From contig JAKTNV010000014.1 in NCBI GenBank assembly GCA_022747635.1, positions 8,196,610-8,260,609 of the forward strand: a DNA stretch of 64,000 bases, written 5' to 3'. Each line of letters begins with the position of its first letter. Position 1 is the first letter of the stretch. The position numbers and the translations under genes are program-made. Under the pieces are notes generated by a model, which was not told the origin of the DNA, ran no database searches, and saw nothing but the letters and a program-made list of their open reading frames with translations. Below are positions 35,754 to 48,600 of the stretch, piece by piece. The DNA is from Hetaerina americana (Eukaryota; Arthropoda; Insecta; Odonata; Calopterygidae).

Positions 35754-36030
35754 GGGTCGCGGTAGTCCAGTAGGTAGAGCGTTGGACTGCTGACCGGAGG
35801 GTCCCGGGTTCGATTCCCGGGCAAGGCACTCTGGGCACCTGCAGCTGCATCCAAGCTGAAGTGATGTTTCGGGTACCAGGTCTTCCTGGGAAACCATAGC
35901 TGGCACAGGGAAAGGAACTGGCCCCCCTACCCTGATGTGTGACTTTTCACACGCCGTATAGGGCTTAGTACTGGTTGAACTCTACCATCACCTACTAAAC
36001 CGACCTTCGGGTTGATTAGTGTTTATGGTT
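35754..36030 (+). repeat. tRNA-derived SINE, family A, best-preserved copy
   Basis: The tRNA-like head GGGTCGCGGTAGTCCAGTAG (A box) runs through GTCCCGGGTTCGATTCCCGG (intact B box) within about 70 bases. A roughly 200-bp body follows (GGGTACCAGGTCTTCCTGGG; GGAAAGGAACTGGCCCCC; GCCGTATAGGGCTTAGTACT), ending GATTAGTGTTTATGGTTT. It is embedded in (TA)n on both sides. The well-kept promoter boxes suggest it is the youngest copy here. Confidence 0.92.
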
Positions 36031-36044
36031 TATTGTTATACATA

Positions 36045-36225
<181 letters not shown>

Positions 36226-36257
36226 CGAAATCCCGCCAAACGGCGAATAAATACTCA

Positions 36258-36540
<283 letters not shown>

Positions 36541-37939
36541 CAAAAAATCAAACATCTGATAATTTAACAATGAAATTTCGCGAAATTAAAGCTCTATCTA
36601 TTGGACAGCCCAACTCTCATATCGGCATTCATGTGTAATGTAACCTACCTGATAAAACTGAGAACAACCAAGGCTGATTTTGTTTCAATTTCATTTTTAA
36701 CATCCATTTTAAAAATGAAGGGAACATGCCCATTTAAATAACGCACAAATTTCTCGGGAGCACAGCCATAAACGTCGCGTAGAAAATTAGAGAAATAATT
36801 CTAGCTTACAGATACATGAAACCGTTAGAAGAGCGAGACGTGAAAACAAAATACCGATGGATTCCAATGCGGACAATACGGCGATACCCAGCGCGCGCCA
36901 TATACCTTTCCCCTTTTCTTTGAGTTGTTATTAGCATATCGGTCCACAGCACTTCAAAATTTGTTTCTCAAGTTACTAGCCATTTCTAAATGATATCGAT
37001 ATCTAAATAAATGTATTCAGCATGCAAAATACATTATACACAGTGGAAACATTCAGAAGAATCTCTCTTCCTGGGTATTCATACCCCCTACCCCAATTGA
37101 AAGAGGGGTTGATTAGCGGATATATAAGGAAAAATCCATGATGAAAAATCGAAGTAATCCTGAAAAGTAACTGTAACTGAAACAGCAACGTTTTTCTTAC
37201 TCCAAATGTTGCTAAAATGTTTCACCGACTCCTATAGGACATTTTCATAAGTAACACGTGTTATCCCTTGCATCAATGTCCATACAATAATATTCCTTTA
37301 ATCTTTACCCACGTCACCTGCTTTCTATTCGGTGGAAAAAAATAATTTAAATGTATCTAATTGGAAACGGGTTTTTAAATAGCCTCTATGTTATTCCGAA
37401 ATAAGATGTCCACAAAAGTTGCCGAAGCAGCTCATAAATTCGATTTTAGTTTCTATCCGTTGAAAATCGATGTTTATTAATGCTCCAGAATTACCTATAC
37501 CCAGTCTTTATGTCTTTTGGAATGAAGAACATTTTAGTAAGAGGGTGTATGTAATCATCATTTTAAATTTGTGAGTTGAAAAAGCAATAATGAAAACATA
37601 TAAAAATGATAATAAAAGAGATCAAATCTAAACGGAATTCAATATAGTTAATTAGTTCACCGCCAAATCAAATAGGTCTTGTAAACCGATTCTTTTTACC
37701 TTTTTCTATGCATCTGTATCAGAGTGGCAAGGTACGATTTGACCTGAGCCATCAGAAAAAGACGCGAGCAGGACAAGTTTGAAAAAATAATTGGCAACAC
37801 GAAAGAGGATTTTTCTATCGTACTGACACACTTAGTTTCGGGGAGAAAAATTAACTAACTCAGAGTTTTCCTCTTATATACGTCTTTCATTCAGAAAAAA
37901 TATTAAAATGACGTACTTTTAAAATGCGTTTGATTTATA
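36541..37939. other. No recognisable gene
   Basis: AT-rich non-coding sequence. Confidence 0.5.
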
Positions 37940-38904
37940 GAGTGCGCTCCGAAAGTAAGGCAATTATTTTTTTAAGTTATTTATTGAACTGATTTGTACA
38001 AACACTTAAAAATCTTCCAAGTATTGTCCTTGGTACTACACCTTTTTTCCAGCAACCCTGCCATGACCGGTACGCGCCCTGGAAGACGTCTTCGGGCACT
38101 TCTCGCAAGGTCTTCGTCACAGCCGACTGGATCTCTTCTATGGACGAAAAACAGGTTCCTTTAAGGGCTACCTTAATCCGAGATGTCAAAAAGAAGCCTC
38201 CAGGGGTGACGTCAGGGCTATAGGGGGGGGGGGGGGTGGGGCAGCGTTGGCTAATGGAGTTTGGCTAGGTACTCGCGGACTCGCAGCGCGTTGTGGCAAG
38301 GCGCATTGTCGTGATGGACTTGCTAGATAGCGGAGATGTCTTTTTTCGTCCTGATGACCCTTTTAACAAGTAACAATGCAAAACACAACAGTAGATGACA
38401 AGTACAGTTTATTGGAAACCATAAGGATACTTAATCGATGGTCAGAGTCCAACGATTGTCGAACACGAGCCACATCGTTGTCGGTTTAGCTAGTTGACGA
38501 CCGCCCAGAGTGTTCGTCGTGAACCTCTTCACGGCCCTCCTTCAAGGCCTTTAGCCATCTCGAAACTTGTGAGTAGGGCAGAGCAGAGTCCCCGTAAGCC
38601 TCACGAATCATTTTGTTAGTCTCCTCCAGAGATTTTTTCAGAGATTTATAGAATGCTTAGCACAAAACTTCTCACAATCTCGTAAAGTTGCTCGATCGTC
38701 GATTCCATCTTTTTCGTGACACGGTCGTCGCGCTGAGGTTTACTACAACTGACGTTCTACCGCTTCCACGGCTTGAAGACCACTGAGGCCGGTTTTGCGG
38801 TGAAGCTTAGCGTTTTATCCACGTAATGTAAGTTATGTTATTCCACCCCAACACATAAGGGTGGCGTGGATTATTCAATTGCATTAATTTTGGAACGCGC
38901 CCTG
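37940..38904 (-). mobile_element. Degenerate mariner transposon
   Basis: Terminal inverted repeats: left GCGCTCCGAAAGTAAGGCAA, right (inverted) GCGTTCCAAAATTAATGCAA, about 18 of 22 matches over the aligned block, flanked by TA on both sides. Length is 965 bp, shorter than an intact mariner. The transposase remnant reads on the minus strand. Confidence 0.82.
37977..38720 (-). pseudogene. mariner transposase relic with internal deletion
   Basis: Minus-strand blocks in order: MESTIEQLYEIV (N-terminus, near 38710), MIREAYGDSALPYSQVSRWL (first HTH), KALKEGREEVHDEHSGRSST followed by a stop, then NDVARVRQSLDSDHRLSI (second HTH). Next comes VHHDNAPCHNALRVREYLAK, the second catalytic block with its aspartate, then PYSPDVTPGG, where the third-block CD is changed to GG. 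IKVALKGTCFSSIEEIQSAV follows near the C-terminus (ORF end 37977). The stretch between the second HTH and HHDNA, including the first catalytic aspartate, is missing. Confidence 0.82.
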
Positions 38905-38982
38905 TATTCTAATTTAGAGCTCTAGTGTAAAATCCATGCACGTGAAGTATGGTGTAATTTGAGGGGAAGTAAATGATAAAAT

Positions 38983-39255
38983 GGGTCGCGGTAGTCCAGG
39001 GGGTAGAGCGTTGGACTGCTGACCAGAGGGTCCCGGGTTCGATTTCCGGACAAGTCTCTGGGTACCTCCAGCTCCACCCAAGCTAAAGTGATTTTTCGGG
39101 TACCAGATCTTCCTGGGAAACCATAACTGGCACAGGGAAAGGAACTAGCCCCCCTACCCTGATAAACGAATTTCACTCGCCGTCGGGCTTAGTACTGGGT
39201 CCTCACCTACTAAATCGACCTTAGGGTTGATTACTGTGTTTATGGTAATGGTTTT
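38983..39255 (+). repeat. tRNA-derived SINE, family A
   Basis: The head GGGTCGCGGTAGTCCAGGGG and B box GGTTCGATTTCC (one change from consensus) are followed by the full family A body and GATTACTGTGTTTATGG. The minus-strand frames here are SINE shadows. It lies 79 bp beyond the mariner at 37940-38904. Confidence 0.9.
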
Positions 39256-39689
39256 AAATGATAAGACACTACCAAAATGCCCAAGGCCATGCCATAGGGG
39301 CACCAAAGAATTTATTGATGAATCAATTTTTTTTTTCATTGTCCCTGGGTATAAATTCAATAAGAAATTTAAAAAGGTTAGTTAATACAAGCAAAATCCA
39401 GGAGGTATTTTTGAAATTAGGCATAGAATTGAATTCACCTTTTTTAACTTATTAAAAGGAAATTTCGCTTGCATTATTTCGTTTTCGTTAATGTTGATGC
39501 TATAAACCATTTCCTCAAAATTTGCCGCCTTATCTTTTCATTATTTTCCGCAAATTAAAAAAAAATACTTTTCCATTAAATTTATTTCCTCAGGACATGG
39601 CAATCGATCGCAAAAAAATCTCATATTTCTAATATTCAAAGTTTTATTTTCTACAACACTCAGGGGTCACACACTAAAGTTTCATTCTG

Positions 39690-40020
39690 ACCAACTACAT
39701 CTACATGATGAGGTCGCCCTTCTGAATATTCATCCTGGTGCCTCCATCTCGGATCATAGAATACGGTGACACCCTGGGACTAGGCCATTAGGGTATTTGT
39801 TATTCTGTCTAATGGATCCGCCACGCTGGTCACGATTATGTGTATTTGATCGAGCATATCACCCATGATGAGCTTGATGGGTCTCCATCTCAGCGTTGTT
39901 AATGAGCTCATTTATTCTCGGCCTAATCACAATCTTGCGAACAATACATGTCTGCGTCGTGAAAATAGCACATGCGATACATAGGTATCAGGATCACCTT
40001 GCAAGTCGCATCACTGTAAT
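39690..40020 (-). repeat. Possible LINE 3' end, reverse orientation
   Basis: On the minus strand, a GC-richer roughly 300-bp stretch (GCATGTGCTATTTTC..., GTCCCAGGGTGTCACC) ends CATGTAGATGTAGTTGG, the same kind of GTAGATGTAG tail as at 30.07 and 54.94 kb. No coding block was recognised. Confidence 0.3.
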
Positions 40021-41389
40021 GGCAGTTTTTTTTCAATAGGGTTAAATAAGCGAATTTATTAAAATTTGTCATTTACAATCGAATTATTTCCATTCAGATG
40101 AAAATTCAAATAATACTGAATGAGTAACCAGTATAGAAGTTTTGATGCTTAGAACCGTCATAAAAGTGGATTAAAATTGCAAATATGTGGAAAGATTCCA
40201 GCCATCGTCGCATCTTCTTTTTCCGCAACACCTCGAACCATCATGTTGTTTTCTGCCTTGGTTTGGTATGAACGTACTGAACTTCGCAACTAAAATTTAC
40301 ATTAGTGACCGTGAAAAATCATTAGCTTAATTTTCACTGACTAAAACTTGGAACAATTAAGATGCAGAGGAAATGGCATTTGAGAATAATAATGCAAGAC
40401 AGCAAATCCTCAAACTGACTACGACCGTCGTACGCCCAAGAAACCAGCTACTTACACACAGGCTTGAAAATAATGTTTCTTTAGAATGCTGTAATATGCA
40501 TCACTCTTATTTCTCAACTTCACAAAAGGGTCATTTAACCAGACAGATTAGTCGTCCTTCATGAAATATGCCAAGCGGATTAAGATTTTGTGAGCAAGCA
40601 GTTTGGAAAATTTTGTTTCCCGGCTCAAATTACCCCAAAGGAAAAAGTTATTTGGGCCATTCTTACATATGCAAACTGAAATTTGAAGTTTTCCCCCGGA
40701 AACGTATTACAACCTTCGCCTCTCCCATTATAAGTACGTATGTTTCGTTACCCGCCCGGAAAAAAAGATTCGAAAACCAAATAAAGATTTGCCCAAATTA
40801 TAACCAAATGAGCTAGTATCCGTCAAGTTAAATTTTATTTTGGGAATATCTTACAATTTTCGAGCAAAATTCATAATTAATAAACAAGACTACAAGGAAA
40901 AAACCAAGCTATGGTTTCTCAGTTTCCAATTAGAACCACCCGGCATAAAATATTCCATTTTAAAATCAGTTTATTAATATTCCTTTAATATGCATCAATA
41001 AAATTAGCTGTCAGTATAGTACCTCAACTCATAGACCTAACGATATCGAAAAAAAAATTCTATGTTCGAGGCCCATCAAAAATATCACTAGAATGGAGTA
41101 TGACAGATTTTTTTTTAGAAAGTCGAGGTACTAGATGAATACCGTGACTGTCGTACTCGCGAATCAAATGCTCGTACTTAGATACACGATTTCGTGACGG
41201 TTAAATATGATAAGATTACAACGCATACTTCAACAAAAATTCACCGCCACCACAAACAGTCCGTGAGTGAAAGATATCCGGTTGAATAAAAACGCGCAAC
41301 AAGCGCAACGAGACACCCTAACAAGTTTTGAGGGAACATTTTGCGCCGAGAAATCCTCCACCGTCGACGAAATTCATAACGAGGTGAGG
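40021..41389. other. No recognisable gene
   Basis: AT-rich non-coding sequence upstream of the promoter-like island. Confidence 0.5.
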
Positions 41390-42300
41390 ACCCGGGGAGG
41401 GTAAGACAGAACATAAAAAAATAGGGAGAGAGAAAAGCACTTATTTCATTTTTTTAATGGAAGAAACAAAGAATAGGAAAGGAGAGGGAGAAAAACACTT
41501 GATGATCCGAACGGCGAATCGAACCTCTTCGCTCGAACGGGGAAGAAAAAAGAACTAAGAGAGAAAGGGAGTGGGAGGAGAGAGGGAGTGTGAGAAAGGG
41601 CAAGAGGATGAGGATAGTAGGGTAGGCACGATAGAGAACACAAGGGAGATCACACCGACGCGTCTCCCATCCCTTCACCCTCTCCCCCGTCCGACGTACC
41701 CCTCCCCATCCTACTCTCTACCGCGCGCATGCCCGGAGCCCTCCCGTCCCGCCTTTCCTACCCTCGCACCCCCGCAACTCCCGCGGAGGGTTTTACGGAA
41801 CGCGGCACCGGGAGTGGGCGCGGGAGGAAGCTTTCCAGCGGGCCGAGGCGAAGGACGGATAACTGAGAGTTGACGCGGACGCTCGGTGGGAACAAGCCGA
41901 AAACTCACGAGCGGACGGACCGGCGCCTCCGCATATGGGAGTGCGCCCGATCGCCCGTCGAGAGTGACCGACCAAGCGGCGAGTCTTGGAAGGGGACGCC
42001 TCCTTCCCCCTTCGGTGGAGAGACGAGAACGCGGATACGACTCTACTCACACAGTTTCCATACTTTCTTCAGGACCACCTCGACCTAAAAGAGAAACACG
42101 CCTCCTCCCAAATTCTTTTTCTCTCGCCCATTTAGCCCTTCCGCCTCAATTCTCATCCCCACCACCACAACTCTCCCTTTTCCCCTCTAATCAATCGTCA
42201 GAAGTATTTCAAACTTATGAAAAATTGAGTTTCTTAGAAAAGAACGCTTCCGGTGATACCCTACAAGGAAAAAATTTCTTTTTGTCGCGGTAGTGGTCGT
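41390..42300 (+). promoter_or_regulatory. CpG/GC-rich island, probable promoter and 5' UTR
   Basis: A purine-rich run (41390-41640) and a pyrimidine-rich run (41640-41780) lead into 41780-42060, the densest stretch of CpG and G+C around here. A gradual return to AT-rich sequence follows. It lies about 500-800 bp upstream of the signal-peptide ATG at 42595. Several overlapping open frames are compositional. A transcription start inside 41800-42100 is plausible, but no TATA box or single initiator can be chosen by eye. Confidence 0.45.
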
Positions 42301-42594
42301 GTAGGTTAGTGGTCTTCCAATAGCAAAACTTCAAACTGCGGTGATCTGTTTTAACTGACTTCGATACTGTTTTCCCCATTCCATTAGAAGAAAAAACTAT
42401 CCTTAAATGAACTACAAGTTATTAAAAAATAGTTTATCTAATAAGTGACTACTTAGCATCAAGTGTTATTTGTACATAAAAAAAACAAGAAAGTGTGCCA
42501 AGAAAGTTTAACAAGTGTGAATCCTGCATGACCACTGATACACGGTGAGCTGTTTTCTCGATATAGAAGCTGCTTTGCGACAACAAACACGGCG

Positions 42595-42661
42595 ATGAAG
42601 AAGAATAAAGGAAAACTTGTCTCGCTTCTAGTAAGACTCACGACGCTACTCTCATTACTGG
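42595..42661 (+). CDS. First coding exon with signal peptide (partial gene)
   Basis: The ATG at 42595 (context GGCGATGA, G at -3) opens a 22-codon frame starting MKKNKGKLVSLL and ending in a leucine-rich run (RLTTLLSLL). The layout is a basic N-region followed by a hydrophobic core, as in a secretory signal peptide. After codon 22 and one base (G, 42661) comes GTAAGT (42662-42667), a consensus 5' splice site, giving a phase-1 intron. A short signal-peptide exon with a phase-1 intron is common in genes for secreted or membrane proteins, notably immunoglobulin-superfamily adhesion proteins with long first introns. The identity of the protein cannot be told, as no further exon was seen in the remaining 21 kb. 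The alternative is a chance ATG-hydrophobic-GTAAGT combination, but the upstream GC-rich island argues for a real gene start. Confidence 0.55.
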
Positions 42662-45600
42662 GTAAGTTTAAATCTGTTTTCCGATTTGTTTTAGGTTCAT
42701 CTGGAAAGGCCATTTCATAAACTACGCCATATCGTTAATCCTCGACTGTGTTTTTAATTAACGTGATACCTTGACTTGATTTAAAAATTGACTCAAGGGT
42801 AATATATAGTGACCTAGTTCAAATGATCTATTCCCGTATGCAACCGTATGATTACTCTAGATGAACCACATTCAATTTTTAATTGAACACATTTTTCATT
42901 GTTAATAACTACGTTTTTACATAAACCCAAGTGAAATATAATACGCAGAAGGAGCAACAAATTTCAACGATCAAAATAACATTTCATCAATTTCAATGAA
43001 GAAAACATCCATATGTTGATGTTCGTGCATTCGCTTTAAAACATATTCTCACGTAAATTAATGCTAAAAATATGTTAGATAAAGCTAATTTAATTTTTTG
43101 CTGTCACATATAAGCTTCATTACAAAAGTTTCGTATTTATCAAACTCGGAGAGCGATATAATAAATCAACGGCTCTTTTATAATGGATTGCGTATTGCCA
43201 CGTTAAATAAGAACTCTATCGGGAAGTGGTCTATGTCCTTGCATAACGGCCAGAAGTGCCACGAAATCGCTAGGGAAGCGATCGGCAGTAATCCCTAGGG
43301 AAACAAAATTGAGTCGCAGAGGCGTTGTTGGGAATCGACGCGTACGGTCATGTTTTTTTCAAAATGCATAAATGAGAGCGGCGAAAGGAGTCTGCGGGAA
43401 AAAAACCAGGGACGTGACGTGGGTTCAACATAGAGACAAAAGAACGCGACGCATAAAAATACGCTGCAATCAATAATCCAAAATAAAATGAATCCTTACG
43501 TAAATCACAAAAAAAGAACGTTAGGACATAAATGCCATGGCAACAGTTGGTGTGGGACGAACGTTCTCACCAATATTATAACTGATTGTGAAAAGGTAGT
43601 GCTTCACGGAATACAGGACCAATAAGGGTCATAGGAAGCACTGGATGATTCTCTTGAGTCACCCCACTCCTTCCCCCCCTCCCGATCGACCCCCACGGGC
43701 TATTATCCTTCCTCCTGCCTCTTGAACGCCTCTCCATCCCTTCTTCCATCTCATGCAACCCCTTAACCCCCCCCCCCTAACAATCGCCTTCTACACACAG
43801 ACTTCCCCATCCATGCATTCACATCACATGGTCATCAGGGTCCCGCAGCTGGAGTCGCGGAGACGTGTTCAAGTGTGGGAATGCAAGAAATCTCCCGAAG
43901 AGAGAAATCTGGCCGTTTTTAGCCCAGCCGGCCGCTGCTGATGTCCAAATCCATTAGGGCGAAGGGCGAGGGGAGGGGCACGATTTTATCGCCTCAAACA
44001 TTCTAATCACCAATTAATAACAAACCGAGTCATTAGCCCAGTGTGGCCGGCGCAAAGATTGGTAAAGCCATGGGTCTTTTCGGAGCCACGGAAGACTCGA
44101 AAGCATTGATACTATTAAGGGGTTTACGGTCGCCAATTAATGCAGACTCAAAATGTGCAGCACACACTCGAATATTTTTGGAATTCAACATTCTTCACTT
44201 CACAGAGACATTATTTTTCTCAAATTTAATCTATTTCTGATTCATTTCCTCGTGCAAATTGGGATGAACTTGGCAGTTGAATCGACGTATAAACTCGTCA
44301 ATTATTTCTCCATATCAACCTGACACGTTGTTATCACATTATAAACCTTAAGTGACTCAAAATTCGTCTCAGTTTTTGGATGAAAAGCATTTGATTTCTT
44401 TTGAGTCTACCTTTTTATTGCATCAATATGAAAATATTGACGATACGTATTCAAAAACTTTATTTGATACTACAAACAGTATCAACGTGAATTCCACTTG
44501 AATTTTCATTTATCCGTCAGTTATAAATCAAATAAATATAAGTATCAGTATACTAAGATTTCAACTTAAACTCCCCTCCTCATCTTGACCTATTCTTAGG
44601 TTATTTTAGGTTGTTATTTTTTTGATAATTTGATAAAGTGAATTTAAATCTATCGTAAGAGTGTGTTCAAGGTAACCAATTGATTAAAATGTTTAAAATG
44701 CCTCATCCGAAATGTTTCATAAAGTTAAACATCTATCAATTATTAGGAATATTTTTTGAACACTCCTAAGCTATTATTTTATGCAAGTCAATCAATTAAA
44801 AATCACCAGGAGACCTACAATTAAATGGATTTACTGGAATTGATTGCACTTATTATTTCTTTTTGATGGTGAAAGAAGTAATTTTAAAGAATTTATCTCG
44901 ACAAGCTCTGAAATGGCGAAGAAATTGTTTCCTTTTTTGAGAATCCACCCTTAGATATTTTCCAGTGCGACAATAATAAATTTATAATTTTTTTTAGAAT
45001 TATTGACGGCAATGTGCAATATTCTCACGTAATTTTCGAAAAACATTCTTTACCATTAGTGTACTTAATTATAAAAATGACATTTCGAACTTACTATTAT
45101 TTACACCTACCAACGGGAAGCAAAATTCAGATTTAGAATCCCTATTATAAGGGAATAAGAACTACATGACTTAACGAGTAACCACCTGAGGAATTTCTCA
45201 TTCCCACTGATATTCAACTTTCGATCAATTGGATGCGGCCATCAGGAAGTTTCCGAGTTGAAGACAACCTCTTAATCTCTTTCGGAAACCATGTTGAAAA
45301 CCTTTGGTGAGCGAGTTGATAGCGCTGGTAGTATTTGCGTCTCATCATAGAAAACTCTGCGAGAGCGCAGAAAATCTGTGTATACTTGTACTTCCAAAAT
45401 TAGGAAATATTTTAACCTTCACTTGTTCCGAGAAATATCCAAAAACAAGGCACTAATGCGGGAGATAGGGAGGTTTGAGGGAATTTTCCAGGCCTGAAAA
45501 ATTCCGAAGCTGCAATGTCGGCGTCTCTGACTCAAGAATTCAAAGTAGTGTAAAATATGCTTTACTAAAGTTATGAATGTAGCTTGTGAATGAGTACTTT

Positions 45601-46571
45601 GGAATGCACTGGAAACAAAGAACTTTTTGGCATTAGTAAAATATTCAGAGCATTAAGATGGTAGTATTCCGCATTCAGTTACATTGAAAACCTATTATCT
45701 ATCGAAAAAAGTGAATATTTAAAAGGGCTTTTAAATAATTTATTGAATATTAAATTTTGATGTCACATAAAACTATGGTAAAATTTCAGTTTCTTAACCC
45801 CAGAAGTTTCATCAATAAAAGGATCTAAGGTCGTAAAATAACTATTGCGTTTCGAATTACCTCCATACTCTAGCCTTCAACATCAACGACTATTTTCGGG
45901 TTCTTTTATATTTTGCCAAGTTAGGACCAACTTAAGAAACTTTCCTTCTCCAACAGTATTACGTGAGGGTAGTTTAACTGTCGTGCAAGTATGGTACCAG
46001 TAAGGAACCCGTCAAGGAACAGATTGTTTTTAAATGTGTAATATATTAAATGATTTGTCAATATTTCTATCAAAAGCTTCCAATCACCCCTATGGTTTTT
46101 AATTATCAATATGTAGATTCGATATAAAATATTTAGGTCATATATTTAGACCTGTCCATAGCGGATTACCTAGAAACGTAGAATATTGGGTGAAATAGAT
46201 GTCTCAAGTACGAATCGCTGGAGTTAAATAAAAATGCCCGTGCAGCTTCGGAAGGATAGGTTATAGAGGTCACGTCCAAGAGGCGTGATACAATAATTGG
46301 TGATCGCGATGTAAAACCACGGAGATAATACCAGCGGAAGAGTAAAGAGGGCAGCAATATGCGTAAACTAATTTTTGATAACCAGAGGCGTTTGCACGAC
46401 TACCAGTAACAAGTATTTCGCATAATTTTGCCAATGAAGTCCCCACGCATTGTATTTAACACAAATTAAAAGAAAAAAATGATCAGAATTAACACTTTAC
46501 ATGCAACCCTATCATCATATCCACACTAATATTATCCAGTGGACCCATGCGTATGAGTGCGTAGAGTTCAA
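42662..46571. other. Probable first intron; no exon seen
   Basis: AT-rich, with a pyrimidine-rich tract at 43640-43780. No open frame with flanking splice signals and recognisable protein similarity was found. Confidence 0.4.
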
Positions 46572-47456
46572 GGTCTGTCCAATAAATACTCGAACTGAGG
46601 CCTTAAAAACTATATTTTGTAAACTTTAGTCTACATTGATTTTGTGCCCTTCAAAGTTCTATCCATCCATTGGTATGTATTTATTGCACCAGCTTTTTCA
46701 CAGTTGAAAGCACCCTTCGAAGTCCTGGGCAGCTAGGCCCTTTAGTTTTCTTGTCGTTTCTTACTTTATTGTGTCCACATCTTCCCAGTGATGCCCCCTC
46801 TCCACATGTTTGCATTTTGGGAATAGGCAAGAGTCACAATGGGTGGGATCTAGTGAATAAGGAGGATGATCAAGGATGGTGATTGAATTTTTTGCCAGAA
46901 ATAGGCGGACAATCAATGCTGAATGTGCAGAATCATTGTCATGGTGTAGGATCCATCCATCACGTCCGGTTAAAACAGTGTCCCTTGTTGATTTTCCTGA
47001 TTCAGCACGTCAGCTATCATTCGGACTGTTTTTCGACGATCGATAAGGACAAAGCACCGCACACGATCAATGTTGTCGTCAACACAGGTGGTTGAAGGTC
47101 GTCCCAGCCTTGCATCACCCGTGGAGTCTTGTCGGCCATCTTTAAAACGCTTAATCCACTTGAAAATGGACGTTTTCTTCAGAGCATTATCACCGTAAAC
47201 AGCTGTCAACATTTCAGTAATTCCTTGATTACTTTTACCGCACTTTACTAAAAAACTTGATGTCGATTTATTTGCTCGGTGATTTTTTCAAATCCTATTT
47301 TCGATAGATAAGAACTGGCACCATACGCACAGCTCGACGATCCGCCAAGCGCAGACGGCTCATTGGGTCTCAGGCGACCAGCGTTGCTATGGGCGTGGAT
47401 AAAGTCCGCGTCATGGCCGCCAGACTGCACCTGTGCGCATATGCATCGGATAGACC
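46572..47456 (-). mobile_element. Degenerate mariner transposon
   Basis: Left end GGTCTGTCCAATAAATACTC and inverted right end GGTCTATCCGATGCATATGC match at about two thirds of positions, as old terminal inverted repeats. Length is about 885 bp, so some 400 bp is missing compared with a full element. Transposase blocks read on the minus strand. Confidence 0.7.
46640..47300 (-). pseudogene. mariner transposase relic, first catalytic block deleted
   Basis: Minus-strand blocks: KITEQINRHQVF, then after a frameshift NQGITEMLTAVYGDNALKKT and SIFKWIKRFKDGRQDSTGDA (first HTH), LGRPSTTCVDDNIDRVRCFV and DRRKTVRMIADVL (second HTH). Then, after another frameshift and a deletion, DGWILHHDNDSAHSALIVRL, FLAKNSITILDHPPYSLDPT and HCDSCLFPKCK. 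The aspartates of HHDN and HCD are separated by exactly 34 residues, the DD34D spacing of mariners. The region holding the first catalytic aspartate (GDESW-type block) is absent. The element lies in the probable first intron, antisense to the candidate gene. Confidence 0.85.
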
Positions 47457-48234
47457 ACGTACCGTACTGATTTTAACGCCCTACACTTAGTACTGAGCAC
47501 AACACAACAGTTATGTGTGATTTACGTTAGCCGTCTTAATAATGGATAATGGATGAAAAATAGGCATGGAAAGGTCAAAATTAGGCTGGCACTAAGCAGG
47601 GAAAGTAAGAACTTAAGGACAGCCGTAGATAAAGTAACTAAGGACTTTACCAAAGGACTAACGAATGAATGAAATCCAAACATTACTGGATTAGAGTAAA
47701 GTCGTAATAAATTCTTTTTGCAAGCCGATTTGAATGTACCAAATGAAAACTGATTAACCGGCAAAGAATGTAGACAGAAAAGAATTGAATCGATACAGTG
47801 ACTCGGTAACAAGAAGAGAGAACAAACAAGGGAGGACGTTCCGATGTTTTCGGCTTCTCGTGAGCGAGAGGCAAAGACCGCAGAACGACGGCAAGTCACA
47901 CGGAAGCGGACTGACATAAATTTATTTCCGTCAGACGCGTTCAGTTCGAACATGAGAATTAGTGGCGGCTCATGTGCCTGGTGACACCTGTGCCTAACGA
48001 TAAAATCTTTGCTTTTTTTTAACTCTCTAGAGTACCTCGTCAGTCGAAAAATATGCACATGAAATGTTGATACTGGTTCGACGGACGGAGAATGAAACTC
48101 AATCATTAATATTTGCTATGCCAGCATTCATTAAAAGGAGTTAAACAAACATGGTGATTGGGCAACGAATTTTTAGTGGTATAAGAAACTGGCAAAATAA
48201 GTAAAGATGAGACGAAATGAGTGGCACAAAATTT
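47457..48234. other. Unassigned; no gene supported
   Basis: The 194-codon minus-strand frame (47522-48106) has no recognised domain and irregular composition. It may be part of the LINE copy that follows, or chance. Confidence 0.35.
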
Positions 48235-48600
48235 TTTATATGGACCGTGGCGCAGCATGGATGTATAATCTGATGCTTGAGACGAGTTGATGAGCGTAGA
48301 CGGAAATCTTTGGAGATCTAGGTGTCAAATAGAATGAAAAAATGAAGAAAATAATTTGGAAAGAAAGGAGAACAAACGCTGATGTTGTTAACATGCTTGG
48401 CAAATGGAGGAACTTGCCAGGGAAAATTAAAATAAGGTAGAAAAAGGGCGTGGAGTAAATATTGAAAGATAATTGTGTATTGAAGACCGTGATAGAAGGG
48501 AGAATGTTGAGGGAAGCGGAAGGCAAGAGGAAGGCAGGAAATAGGCTTTGTAGACAGCATTAAGGCAGGCAGAAGTTATGCAGAAACGGCGAATAAAATA
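48235..48600 (+). pseudogene. LINE C-terminal relic (endonuclease-RT type)
   Basis: Plus-strand blocks: a degraded LYG-W opening, VDERRRKSLEI, then IWKERRTNADVVNMLGKWRN, followed after small frame changes by LKDNCVLKTVIEGRMLREAE and GKRKAGNRL. This matches the C-terminal tail of arthropod endonuclease-RT LINEs (ExRTNxxVLxxVxERRxLL...GHxLRxDxLLKTVIEGRMLxKRxRGRxR). The catalytic part is missing. The minus-strand frames across the same bases are shadows. Confidence 0.75.

Noticed and set aside
35754..35830. tRNA-like sequence with intact A and B boxes as a true tRNA gene
   Set aside because: It is followed by the conserved roughly 200-bp SINE body and is repeated at three other places with the same body.
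47522..48106. 194-codon minus-strand open frame
   Set aside because: No domain or splice context; it sits between a mariner and a LINE relic and is not supported as a gene.
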